Assembly (NCBI GenBank): GCA_021234155.1
Contig: JAJEKV010000015.1
Location: forward strand, 4,014,647 to 4,078,646
Reading direction: 5' to 3'
Source of the DNA: Isoetes taiwanensis
Taxonomy: Eukaryota; Streptophyta; Lycopodiopsida; Isoetales; Isoetaceae
Length of the DNA stretch: 64,000 nucleotides
Part shown: positions 21,700-32,344 of the stretch, one piece after another
Position numbering within the stretch: the first letter of the stretch is position 1
Layout: every line of letters starts with the position of its first letter
The notes under the pieces: model-generated
Databases searched by the model: none
The model's input: the letters and a program-made list of their open reading frames with translations, nothing else
Told to the model about the DNA's origin: nothing
Position numbers and translations under genes: made by a program

Positions 21700-23600
21700 T
21701 CTAAATTGAAGACTCTCCACTTGAAAGTGTAAGGGTGGTTGCAGAGAAGGCAGGGCAGAAAGCAAATTTAGATTCACGGTTCTTGCCTCTCCCAAACTCC
21801 AGCCTTCTTATAGCGCCAATTTGAAAATCTTAGCGTCAAAATATTTGTGCAAAGGGTCTTGGAGGGAATTATTGGAGAGAAAGCATGAAGGCAAAATAGA
21901 TCAAGGGCCAAAACCCTTGCCAGTTCGCTAATCCTCTTTATGGAGGGCTTGATTGACCTCCAACAGATCACAAATCTGTTAGGTTGCTGTGAAGATAGGT
22001 TTAGAAAAGAGAAATAGAGAAATACCACGAAAATCATCCTTCATTCCAACCAAATCAAAGTGAGAAGGTTTGCTCCACTATGGCAACCAGCATCTCCATT
22101 AGAGGTGGACTCCTAACCGTCGGGCGCCTTCTCCAATCCATCGAGTACTGTCTGCCGTGACAAACTGGAACAACCCTAGATCTATTAGGGTTTCCTCAAC
22201 GATTCATTAGGGTTTGCTCACGCTCCATTGATGGGAATATAGTGGGCCAACGATCTGATGACATGTGGACCATTAAGGCAAGTTGATGCCACCGCGGAAG
22301 GGACCATGACCATTGATGGCCACCCACCCTTAAGATAGAATGCAAAATGAATGTTAAGCCCATTCGAGTTCAAAATCAGAGGGTTCTCAAAGAGGCCTTA
22401 ACGTCTTGATGCGATAGACTAAGTGGCTCAAATCATCTAGAGTCTATTGTGATATCGATGCGCCCACTTCGTTGGATCTTCATGTGAGTACATAGATAGA
22501 CATGAAACATGCCACAGATACAACAACAAATAGCCTTGGTCATATTATATACCTGATAAGGTCATCTCTAAAGACTTACTGCAGCAGCATGGGCCAACAA
22601 AAACATGATGGCAACAATATATACTTCAGAAGAAGAGTTACAAGAATGACAACTTTCGGTGTGGAGATTATTGATTGGGAGGAAGCACACCCACGTTATA
22701 TGCTCCATGTGTGAAAAGGTGGGGCTCGTTAAGGGTGATCCAATGCTTCATCCGATCCCCAAAGGACGTGAAGCAAACGTTTGCATAATTCCAAAATCAT
22801 CTTGTGCCACCAATTGGATGAATCCCATTTAGACTAAAATCATTTTTCTGGCTTATAGAAGTCTTAGATAATTTGCAAACTCATCCTCCTACCATAGTCT
22901 TCTAAAGCTAGAGGTAGGTTGGAATGGCTCAAGGTCACGTATGGTTGCATGCCCTTTTCTACAAGGTTGTCTATTAAATCATTGTAATATTTGATTCCGT
23001 CCTTGTTGGGGTTTTGGCCATTTCCTTCTCGATATAGTCTACTCTAGTCCATGCTATGTAGACGTTTATTCCCATGTCTTTCATTATCCTTGTTGTGTGG
23101 TACTAACTTAATATAGTTACAGCCAAAATATATCCAACTAAACATACACAGATGTAAACAGGTATATCAACATGCCAACCAACTTAGCAAATTCAACACT
23201 TAAATAGCAAATTTAATACCCACTTCTAAATATATCAAATTCCAATAGCAAATTCATCTATTCAAAATGAATACATCCAACTTTTCCACTTTGCACAACC
23301 ATATAGATGGGTCTAACATATCACTTTGTTGTTAAAGTCTGGCAATGCAAGAATGCAATATTGGTACAAAGTTTTTTGATCAATATATAATTTGTTTAAT
23401 ATTGAAAGATACTAATGTCTTTCTAATACAATATAGCAATATAACAGTTGGGTCGCTCGAATTTCCGGTGGAGTATTTCCCTGTGCCCACGTCATATGTG
23501 TTGATTTCAAGGAATGCTGTTTTGATCCTTCATTCTCCATCACCGGCTACATAGGTAAGAAATCAATTAAAATCATTAATGAAGCACCTGGATCTTGCAC
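21700..23600. other. Intergenic DNA, no gene recognised
   Basis: No supported gene. A 26-codon plus-strand frame from an ATG near 22080 (MATSISIRGGLLTVGRLLQS) has targeting-peptide-like composition but stops at once and has no splice donor. The frame at 22502-22711 has no recognisable domain. Confidence 0.35.
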
Positions 23601-23618
23601 TCCCCAACTGTCATATTG

Positions 23619-23692
23619 TAAGGGTAATGCAATTGGTCCAGAATTCTTGGTTTGCGCCAAACCAAGAATCCTGTCCCAATTGCATTACCCTT
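23619..23692. repeat. Near-perfect 35-bp-arm hairpin
   Basis: The left arm 23619-23653 and right arm 23658-23692 are reverse complements apart from a few central positions, with the 4-nt loop GCGC. Both ends are exact (TAAGGGTAATGCAATTGG against CCAATTGCATTACCCTTA; TTCTTGGTTT against AAACCAAGAA). The fold is as tight as a MIRNA-like or siRNA-generating stem. It lies about 490 bp upstream of the LINE ORF1 start. Confidence 0.85.
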
Positions 23693-23770
23693 ATACATCA
23701 TCTACCTTCTCTCATTTTATTTCTACATTTATTAACGTGTTCAATAGATGTCTACAACTTCATGATTTCT

Positions 23771-24066
23771 GGCTCGTTGGAAAGCTTATGCCTGGATCTT
23801 TCCAACGACATATGATTCAGACCATTTGCATCATTATACATTTCAGCTTTTTGGACTTTTTGATTTCAGGAGCTTTTCCTATTGGCGCTTTGCCTTTTTG
23901 GTGCCCGACGGCAAAACTTCTCGAGCTCATAACTTGAGCTAGAGACATCAGAATCAGGTGATTTCGGGCTCGTTGGAAAGCTTATTCCTGGATCTTTCCA
24001 ACGACATATGATTCAGACCATTTGCATCATTATACATTTCAGCTTTTTGGACTTTTTGATTTCGGG
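23771..24066 (+). repeat. 196-bp-spaced duplication carrying a CGTTGGAAAG hairpin
   Basis: A segment of about 100 bp beginning GGCTCGTTGGAAAGCTTAT occurs at 23771 and 23967 with very few differences. Each copy holds CGTTGGAAAG, then 13 nt, then CTTTCCAACG, a 10-bp perfect stem. Both are followed by ACATATGATTCAGACCATTT and the same 50 nt. The pair precedes the LINE ORF1 and may be its 5' leader. Confidence 0.8.
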
Positions 24067-24111
24067 ACCGATTACTATTATAGATCAGTCCATTTCGGCC
24101 CTCTGGAAGTA

Positions 24112-25680
24112 ATGGCCCCTTCAATTCCTTTGCAGCAGCTAGAGGATTTTTCTATGGTGGGTATTAATCCCTTTGATAAGCCAAATCCATCAGGGCCTAC
24201 TCGTCACCCCTTGAAGTCTCTCAATAAAGATGCTCATCTTAAACAAAGGTGATGTGACTCGATCTCTCAATAAAGATGCTCATCTTAAACAGCAGACATT
24301 AAATAGGGCATTGCATCTTTACTCTCAACGGGATAAGCGTTGTCCATCGCAAATTCCCAATGGTGTTGGTGGATCAAATGGCCCAGACGAACCTCCAACA
24401 TGCGTTGGAGGTTCAACACATGATGATGGAGAGCGGTTGCATCCGGTTACGAGCGTTAGCGGTTATCAAGCGGACGAACCTCCAACATGCGTTGGAGGTT
24501 CACCACATAGTGCTGATGGGGAGCAGATTGCATCTGCTACAGGTGTTGGAAGTGCATATCGCTCAGCCACACCTCCAACATGCGTTGGAGGTTCAACTCA
24601 GAATGATGAAAGGGAGCGGATTGCTGAGGCATTGACCCCAGATGATTTCTCCAAGGTCCCTCATCCAGCACGTCTTCCTCTCTATGTCAATTTGCTTCAA
24701 AAAGACCTAGAGAATAAGCTTGACATTCTTACAGCTACTTTGCACATGCAGCAACAAGAGATGACACAATTTCAATGTGCATTGAGGTCTGAATTGGCAA
24801 AGTGTCGTAACGACCTTGCAATGCTCACTGGCAAAATTCATGCTGAACATGCAAAGCTTTGGGAAGCAATTGAGGGCGCAAAGTTGGAGTTCGCTGCTTG
24901 TCATATGACTGTGGAGCACCTAATGGTTGATATTGGCAAGCAAAGACAAGATTTACTCCGTCATGTCTCTGAGGTGTCTACGAGTTGTAATACTCGCATG
25001 CGAGCATTGGAAGAAAGCATGACATGCCAAGTGACTGAGCTTGCTAAGGACACATCTAGTCGAGTTGCTGCTTTGGAACGTTCCTATTCTCATGCAACCA
25101 AGGCACCTCCAACTTCTTCTTCAAAGCATCATGATTCTAATGTGAGATCCATGCCTAGTTCATCCTCCCCCCAATTTCAAAACTCTCATGTAACAGGTTT
25201 TGCATCTACATCTGCATCTACATCCGCTTTCGAGGCGAGAGAATACATTGATAGGCACAACCGTCCGTAATTCGTGGCATGCCGGAAGAAGCATCGCAGG
25301 ACTTGCAAATGTAAGGTACGAGACTTTGGTGTTAGCTAAATTGGACTTCACAACACCGGTTGTTGTCATCGCTAAGACATAGGGTTGGAGCATTGCAGCC
25401 CCACCACCACAAGATAGTAAAATTTCTGATCTTGAAATTTGAGTACTAAAATGGATATCCTCAAGCGGGCCAAGCAATTGAAAGGGACATCTCTATCCGG
25501 ATTTTGATCTTACTAAGTCCCAACAGCTAGCCGGATGCGGAAATTTGCAAAAGGTCCGGGACATTCAAAAGAATGGTGGTAAAGGCGACCGATTCGTGGA
25601 AAACTCCGTATTTTTTACACCATCACATGCAACTTTTGCTGGACGCTTTTCATCATGCTAAGGCCACTCATACCGCTGGT
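24112..25680 (+). pseudogene. LINE ORF1 (coiled-coil RNA-binding protein), frameshifted
   Basis: The likely start is the ATG at 24112 (MAPSIPLQQLEDFSMVGINP). A 46-bp tandem duplication (24217-24262 and 24263-24308) shifts the frame, so the long uninterrupted frame begins at 24230 and runs to 25270 (346 codons). It contains three copies of PPTCVGGS (see 24389-24594). A long helical stretch (LLQKDLENKLDILTATLHMQ to VTELAKDTSSRVAALERS) is probably the trimerising coiled coil. A serine-rich spacer follows. After the stop at 25270, other frames retain IRGMPEEASQDLQ, like the RRM start of L1 ORF1p, and near 25480-25620 LKGTSLS, DLTKSQQLAGCGNL and GKGDRFVENSVFF, like its C-terminal domain. In L1 elements this protein coats the RNA. 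Confidence 0.75.
24389..24594 (+). repeat. Three in-frame hairpin repeats encoding PPTCVGGS
   Basis: The palindrome ACCTCCAACATGCGTTGGAGGT occurs at 24391-24412, 24478-24499 and 24573-24594. The first two extend to GAACCTCCAAC...GTTGGAGGTTC. Each forms an 8-11-bp stem around ATGC and encodes PPTCVGGS. Repeat units are 87 and 95 bp and diverge between the hairpins, so the palindromic core is conserved at the nucleotide level within a coding frame. Confidence 0.9.
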
Positions 25681-25918
25681 GTTAACGCCCATTCTCCCAT
25701 TTCCCATGCACACCAACGCCGCAAATGCTCGTCGTGTTGTTCCATCTTCCGCACCCACCACATCTTCTTCTGCTCAAGGCCATTCCTCTAATGGTACCCT
25801 TGATGATCTCCGCCGCTTGTTCTTGCCGATGTTCTTTGGGTGTTGCCGCCCACTCCTCTATTGCTCCAGCCTCCTCGGCTTCCAGACCGCTCATACCTCA
25901 AATGTACCTTCCTAGGAA

Positions 25919-28900
25919 ATGTGCCTTCGGTTAGTGTCTTGGAATTGTCGAGGTTTTCCATGGCGTAAAGGTGATGGCTTGAATCCCATTGCAAAAGATA
26001 TGGATATCCTTCTGCTCATGGAAACGTGGGAGCATTCAGCCAAACGGCTACCTCATTTTACAGGCTATCAATTCTTTTCATTATTTAATGAATGTCATGG
26101 GCGGCGAGGTTTATGGAGTTGCTTGCTATTTCAAGGATGCCCTTGCCCCATATATCACGCTTCATAAAGCTGATAGATATAATCGCTACATGTGGATCAA
26201 ACTTCATTGCCACAATAGTAGTACCATTTTTGTTGCTGTCTGTTACTTCCCACCTACATCATCACCTTTTTATGATGAATATGATGTCGCTCGCAGTGAT
26301 CCCTATGGTGATCTTTATGATGACATTGCTCAATTCAAACGGTTGGGGAATGTTATTCTTCTTGGTGATTTCAATGCTCGCCTTTGCTGAAATGCAAGTT
26401 GCTCAACTCATACTTGAGGATGTTCGTGACCCTTTATGGATGTCTCGCTAATGATACGCTTTTTCCACGCTCATCGCTTTGATGCTAACAAACCCGCCTC
26501 TCAACATTTGGAAGGGAGCTCATCCAATTGTGTGAAGTCTTTGAGATGGTACTTTGTAATGGCTTAGAGCAATGGCCACACTCTAAAGGTATTATATGCA
26601 TGTGATAGGCGGGGTGGTGGTACTAGTGTTGTTGATTATGTCATTTCCCAAGTGCAAGGCTTGGATCTCATTTCGTGACTTTCGAATTGGCACAAGGCAT
26701 AGAGATGAGGAGATAAAATCTGATCACTATCCACTTTATTTGTCATTAAAGTGGCAGCTTCCACCTCTTCAACCCATTGCTATTCAGGCTCCGGCCCCTC
26801 GCATTCGCTTGACTTATTCTAGATCCTTTGAATATGAACAGACATTAGCTCCTACGCTTGCAGGTGTTTTGGATTACCCAACTCTTCAAGAGCGCAATGC
26901 AAAGATTTGTCGATGCTTTGCTTATACATTGTCTCTTGCTTTGGTACACGCACTTCGGGTGTTGCTCATCTTTGGTAGGAAATCCTTCCCTAGAAATGCC
27001 CGTTTGATGAAGACCGCAGCGGCTTAAAAAAAACAATTGCGAACGATAGTTGAGCCGGATATCTTGACATAATGCCATTCAGAATTATAAGTCTATTTTG
27101 AAACGCAAAGAAGGCACGCTTTGTTACCGAGCATCGAAGCAAATGTTTGAATTCATCGCTACGTGAGCCTCGAACCTTATGGCTAGTAATACTATATCGA
27201 CCACCTCCTACCCTTGGACATATTTCTATGCAAATGGGATGAGCGATTGGTCCACTTATATGATCATCATGGGGTCCTTAATTACGGTCTCCTTTGGTAG
27301 GTGATATTCTTCAATTCACGAGGAGGAAGTCAAAGAAGGATCAAGCAGATCTATCTAATGGCAAGCCCCCGATCTTCAAGGTTTTGCAAAATTGCTTAAA
27401 TGGGGAGGGTCCGCTTATTGCTTCCAATCATCACTACTCTTTTAAATCAAGCTTTGCAAGAAGGCTTGCCGTAAAACTTGGGCTGTCGGTAAGGTTGTAC
27501 CAATTTACAAAGCGGTGATAAGCATGACCCTTCTAAATATCGCATGATCATGGTAAGTTCCATATTTTCAAAGCTCTTAGCCAGTCTTCTTGAGAAGCGC
27601 TTGATATCATGGGCGTAACATACCGATGTACGTCTGTAGGACAGGTAGGCTTTCGTCCATGCCATTCTACAATTAGACCATATTTTCACATTGCGCATGC
27701 TTATTGAACATAGTCAAGTCCGAAACAAGACCTCTATATATGCTTTGTGGATTTTACTTCTGCTTTTGATACAGTACCACGCGAGCTTCTTTGGCAGCGC
27801 TTACAGGCACTTGGGGTTCCACAAGATCTTCAAAATGCAGTTTATCGGCTCTATGAAAGGGTTTTTGCTAAATTTCCAAAGATCGTACTCAAATCACTAG
27901 CAATATTGGAGTTCGCCGGGTTGCCCTTTATCTCCTACACTCTTTGGCTTGTACATTGATCAATTGGAAGAATGGCTTGATAATCATGGCGGAGGTCCAC
28001 ATTTGGCACACTATATGATTAGGCAACTTATGTATGCCGATGATGTTTCACTTCGGCACATACTGCATTTGCTAGTATGCAAAAATATTTACATGCTCTG
28101 CGTTTTGTGAAAACACGGTTTGCGTGTTAATCTCCAAAAGACCAAGCTTTTGGTAGTTCAATCTTCTCGTCACAATGTTCCTCCTATGCACTATGATAGC
28201 CAGGAAGTTGAAGTTGTAGATAGCTACAAGTGTCTTGGTGTAGAATTCAGTAAGAACACACTTTGGGAACAAAGTATTACCAAAGCGGGTGGGCTGGATG
28301 GATGGAGCACTCTATGCAATGCAAAACAATTGTTTTCGTCTTAGAAATTCATGATTGGCCACGGAAAGCCCACTTGTTTCGGGCTTTGGTAGAGCCCGCT
28401 TTTTTCTTGTATGGTTCTCAAGTGTGGGGCCCCGCCATTAGTGCTAGTGCTTGGGAGAGCTTGGAGCGGGTGCAAAAGTCCTTTCTCACTTACAAAGAAG
28501 TAAAACAACGGTGCCCTATGCTATTCTTTTACAAGAGACAAGTTTTTGGCCTCTTCAACATTACGCCATGAAGCCATCTCCACTATATCTGCAAGGTGCA
28601 CCACATGGATGATGTTAGGTATCGGTTCTTGCACTTGCCATGGTGAATCTCCTCGGCGTTTGAAACGATGTTGGAAAGAGCATTGCACTACATGGTTTGC
28701 CCGGTCAGGAATGGCAAACCAAAGCAATTTGCACGATGCTTGCCGCTTCGATCCCGAGCTTTTGCAACAATATCTCAATGGTCATTTTTCTCAAAAGATA
28801 TGGGGCGCAATTACTTTGGCCCAAGTGAAAACCGGTCATTATCATGCACACATAAATCCCACCTTGGCACGGGGCCCCAAGCTTATTTGCTTGCTTCATT

Positions 28901-29079
28901 GTCCAGAACAAGCTTGTAGCTATTGCATCAATTCGCACGGGGTCCCACAAAGCGGATTGAGGCAGATAGATGGGAGCGCCGCACTGAATTGCCGGCGAAG
29001 CGAGGCTATGTGCCCGTTGCCCGATTCTGAGTTATTGAAGATGAAAGCCATACTCTTCCGAAGGTTGCCACGCTTTTGA
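25919..29079 (+). pseudogene. LINE ORF2 (endonuclease-reverse transcriptase), broken
   Basis: The apurinic-type endonuclease is recognisable by LVSWNCRGF (about 25935), METWEHSAK (about 26020), VILLGDFNARL (about 26350) and SDHYPLYLSLKW (about 26720). The reverse transcriptase shows KYRMIMVSSIFSKLLASLLE (about 27535), VDFTSAFDTVPRELLWQRLQ (about 27747), LMYADDVSL (about 28029, catalytic YADD) and LRVNLQKTKLLVVQSS followed by SYKCLGVEFS. A connection-like part includes FLYGSQVWGPAISASAWESL (about 28400). At least ten frame changes or stops separate these. The C-terminal frame at 28546-29079 is cysteine-containing but poorly conserved. Not functional as read. Confidence 0.85.
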
Positions 29080-29761
29080 GATAGTCCTAATCATTTTTTG
29101 ACCTTAGCATTCCATTCCACGCCCACAACTTCTCGAGCACCATCGTATGACTTGGCATTATACATACTTGAGGTTCTAGATAAACATCTGCAATTACTGA
29201 GCCCTCAGTAGTCATTATCTCTGTTTGTCTAGTATCATCATTACTGCAAAGGTTTTCCCTTGAAAACCTTTCGAGGCGTGGGGTTTTTAATCCTAGTAGT
29301 AATGATTGTACTAGCCCATTGTATGGGTCCCATGACCTATTGGTCTCCGTGGACGTTAAAAAAACTATTCTATTCTATTCTATTAATATAAATGTATTTT
29401 ACACCCAGCATTATTGCCATATGTATACATAATGTAGAATATGTGATGAATAAACCACTTAATCCTTCGAGGAAAAAAAGAGAAAAATTGCTTTATTTAA
29501 AGAAGAAGCTACTTTCTTTCATGTCATACATGTAATATACCAGAGATTGTGATGAATAAATGACTTAAGTCCTTAAACTTGTATATAAAGAACATTTAGG
29601 TGCAATTTAACCCCATCCACCTATCATGCCATACCACATGGCCCATTTACTTATGATCGCCTTCTACCCATCGTCGCAATTTTTACTCAAAGATTCCGCG
29701 TGATTCTACCCAACATTCCAACCGTTGAATCGTACCTTATTGTTTTTCATGTTACATAAAA

Positions 29762-29841
29762 GGCAATTTACATGCCATTTCTAGCATGTCAGCAGGACGC
29801 ATGAGCCCTGTTGTCATGCCAGGAATAGCATGTAAATTGCC
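29762..29841. repeat. Foldback with ~35-bp arms
   Basis: GGCAATTTACATGCCATTTC starts the left arm, and the right arm ends GCATGTAAATTGCC. The arms (29762-29796 and 29806-29841) pair over about 35 nt with a few mismatches, around the loop ACGCATGAG. The stem is MITE-like or MIRNA-like. No gene overlaps. Confidence 0.8.
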
Positions 29842-30099
29842 ATTCTTGTCTACAAAAAATTACTTGCATTTAATTGTATTGTAGATTGAATTTGAAACCT
29901 TATACTTTTTAACATAGGCTTGGTGCCATTACCAAATGGGTATTTGAGGATACCTTACACGCACGCATGGTGCATACACTTTGTAGCCATGTGCTATTTC
30001 AAGCATGTGCAAGATGATTAGTGGGTACAATTTAGTGGCGATGGAAACAACCTTTTATTTCAATCCAAATGTCAATAGATTCGTTTTATACATAGTTGA

Positions 30100-30262
30100 A
30101 CATATGCGCATGGCCATACTCACTTTGTAGACATGTGCTATTTCAAGCATTTATAAGATTGGATGCCATTAATCTTGTTTGGACATATGCGCATGGTCAT
30201 ACTCACTTTGTAGACATGTGCTATTTCAAGCATTTATAAGATTGGATGGTGGATGCAGTTTA
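30100..30262 (+). repeat. 83-bp tandem duplication
   Basis: ACATATGCGCATGG, a C or T, then CATACTCACTTTGTAGACAT and about 40 further identical bases occur at 30100 and 30183. A diverged third copy of the middle part (CACTTTGTAGCCATGTGCTA) lies near 29978. Confidence 0.8.
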
Positions 30263-30731
30263 GTTTAGTGGTGATGGAAACAACTTGTTGGTTCCAATCC
30301 AAATAGCATGTCTGCAAGAAAAATCAAAGAGGAGTCATTCCCCGTCGCCCAATGTTGTCAAAGACGAGATGCTCATGAAAAGGACATTTGGTATTGGGCG
30401 GTCATGGATATTCCCAATCAATCAATTTAGAAATGAGTGGTGATGGATATCCCCATTTCCTTCTTGTTATTGTATTGCACGTGAATGTATTATTGACAAT
30501 GTTGCCCACATCTAATCAATAGCGCATCAGTGTTGGGCAAAGTCCCAGGAACACTGTAAACCAACCGGTTGAAATTGCAAATTCTCTGGTTAAGTTAGTG
30601 TACTGTAAGAATTTTTCCGGCAAGTTTTCTTATGGTTTTATATTAAGACAATGAAAAGTTCTGGCTTTAGACATAAGATATCCGACGGGTCAAAATAATC
30701 ATAGAAAATTTTTTGACCGGATATAAAAAAT

Positions 30732-30968
30732 TTGCCAAACACTAGCGCACATGCTATTTCTTCGAACAAGAGGTTGCCAAACACTAGCGCACATGCTATT
30801 TCTTCGAACAAGAGGTTGTTTGCTTTTGAAGAAATTTCTAGCCTTAGGGAGGTTGTTTGCTTTTGAGGAAACTTCTAGCCTTAGGGCGATGCAAGACTTC
30901 CTGTATTTAATCCACGTTCTCAATTTGGATCACTTCCTGTATTTAATCCACGTTCTCAATTTGGATCC
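30732..30968 (+). promoter_or_regulatory. Three successive tandem duplications in the AAA-ATPase 5' region
   Basis: Three pairs abut or nearly abut the start codon. The first is an exact 42-bp unit (30732-30773, 30774-30815) starting TTGCCAAACACTAGCGCACA. The second is a 37-bp unit (30816-30852, 30853-30889) starting TTGTTTGCTTTTGA with two or three changes. The third is a 36-bp unit (30897-30932, 30933-30968) starting CTTCCTGTATTTAATCCACG with one change. The third unit contains TATTTAA, so any TATA-like element is doubled. The ATG at 30977 follows the last unit by 8 nt. Confidence 0.85.
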
Positions 30969-30976
30969 GAGACACA

Positions 30977-32344
30977 ATGGATGCATCTTACATTTGGGCT
31001 TTAATAGCCATTCTTGCTTCACTCCGCAATTTCATCCCTGAACAATGGTATCAGTTTCTATATTCTATATTTGCTCACTACTACGAGAAATTCACTCTGT
31101 ACCATTACATTGAAATTGATGACAAGGTTGATGGTGGTATTGGAGACCTGAATGATCTGTATGCCTGTGCTAGTTTGTATGTTGCTCAACTTACTAAAAA
31201 GGGTTCAGCTGTTACACTACGTGCATCATGCAAGGGCCAAGATAGCACTAATATTTCTCTCAATTTGAGCCCCTCCGGCCATATCTATGACCATTATAAT
31301 GGGGCCGAAATTCATTGGTCTTATTCTGTCACTGAGCCTGAGAATCAAACGTATTGTAGAGTAATATATCGTTGCTATACAATTAGGGTTCTTCGCCGTG
31401 ACAGAAACAGAGTTTTGCCCATGTATATCCACCATGTTTTGGCGCAGGGCAGACTCCTCCAGTCCCAAAAAGAGCTGAAGAACATCTATACAAACAGAGA
31501 TGGTTACTGGCAACGTGGCGATTATTCTCCTCCATCTACCATGAATACCATAGCTATGGATTCTGAGGTAAAGAGTTCTCTCATTTCTGATCTGCAAGCT
31601 TTTATGAATGGCAAAGAGTTTTGTCACAGAGTTGGAAGGGCATGGAAGAGAGGATATTTGCTATACGGTCCTCCAGGTACTGGAAAATCCTCTCTGATTG
31701 GCGCCATATGTAACTTTACTGGTTATGATGTATATGATTTAGAGCTTACTAAGGTTGAGGATAATACAGAGCTTAGAAGTCTGTTAGTGGAAGTGGGAAG
31801 CAGATCCATCATAGTAGTCGAAGATATAGATTGTTCTCTCTCTCTCCAGAATAGAGATGAAAATAGTGATGACTCTGCAACAGACAAGAAAGAAGACAAG
31901 AAGGGAGACAAGAAGGAAGGGCAGAGTAAGGTTACTTTGTCTGGTATGCTCAATTTTCTTGATGGTCTTTGGTCTTCCTGTGGCACTGAGAGGATCTTTA
32001 TCTTCACAACAAATTATATTGATAGACTTGATCCTGCACTAACTAGACCTGGCAGAATGGATATGCATATTCATATGTCGTATTGTTCCTTTTCCATGTT
32101 TAAGATTCTTGCCTCTAACTATCTGAGACTAGATGAGCATTGCCTATTTGAGAAGATCGATGAATTGCTTGCTACTGTGAAGGTTACTGCTGCACAGATC
32201 ACTGAAGTTCTTTTTAGATACAATAGTGATCCTGACGTGTCTTTGCTGAAAGTAATTGAATTATTGGATCATATCAGATCAAGTAGTGATGAACTCGTTT
32301 CTTTACAAGCATCCGAACAGGACGATGGCAAATCCATAAGATAG
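30977..32344 (+). CDS. AATP/BCS1-like AAA-ATPase, intronless
   Basis: This is an intact 455-codon frame, a normal length for the plant AAA-ATPase (AATP, BCS1-related) family, most of which are intronless. Residues 1-20 form a hydrophobic N-terminal segment, probably a membrane anchor. The AAA-ATPase-like N domain covers about 25-180. The nucleotide-binding core has Walker A YGPPGTGKSSL (230-240), Walker B SIIVVEDIDCS (277-287) and the sensor/arginine region FTTNYIDRLDPALTRPGRMD (343-362). As in relatives, a lysine-rich acidic insert (KKEDKKGDKKEG, 304-315) follows Walker B. Family members are mitochondrial or ER membrane ATPases, some induced by pathogen, salicylate or ABA. The substrate cannot be inferred. 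Start choice: the ATG at 30977 gives the hydrophobic anchor expected for the family. The upstream region is remarkable for its duplications. Confidence 0.93.
   Translation: MDASYIWALIAILASLRNFIPEQWYQFLYSIFAHYYEKFTLYHYIEIDDKVDGGIGDLNDLYACASLYVAQLTKKGSAVTLRASCKGQDSTNISLNLSPSGHIYDHYNGAEIHWSYSVTEPENQTYCRVIYRCYTIRVLRRDRNRVLPMYIHHVLAQGRLLQSQKELKNIYTNRDGYWQRGDYSPPSTMNTIAMDSEVKSSLISDLQAFMNGKEFCHRVGRAWKRGYLLYGPPGTGKSSLIGAICNFTGYDVYDLELTKVEDNTELRSLLVEVGSRSIIVVEDIDCSLSLQNRDENSDDSATDKKEDKKGDKKEGQSKVTLSGMLNFLDGLWSSCGTERIFIFTTNYIDRLDPALTRPGRMDMHIHMSYCSFSMFKILASNYLRLDEHCLFEKIDELLATVKVTAAQITEVLFRYNSDPDVSLLKVIELLDHIRSSSDELVSLQASEQDDGKSIR

Larger units (their letters stand above)
24112..29386 (+). mobile_element. 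Near full-length L1-type LINE, frameshifted
   Basis: This is the most complete LINE in the window. It has a leader with duplicated hairpins, then ORF1 (coiled coil, RNA-binding remnants), ORF2 (endonuclease, reverse transcriptase, C-terminal region), and a 3' UTR with the hairpin AAAGGTTTTCCC/TTGAAAACCTTT (29248-29271). The terminus is CTCCGTGGACGTTAAAAAAA followed by TATTC repeats ending at about 29386. Many frameshifts and stops break ORF2, so the element is not autonomous as read. The 5' boundary is uncertain, possibly as far left as 23580. The tail is TATTC repeats rather than poly(A), shared with the fragments at 3335 and 12683. Confidence 0.85.

Noticed and set aside
22080-22165. MATSISIRGGLLTVGRLLQS frame as a first exon encoding a targeting peptide
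   Set aside because: It stops after 26 codons and I found no donor site or continuation.
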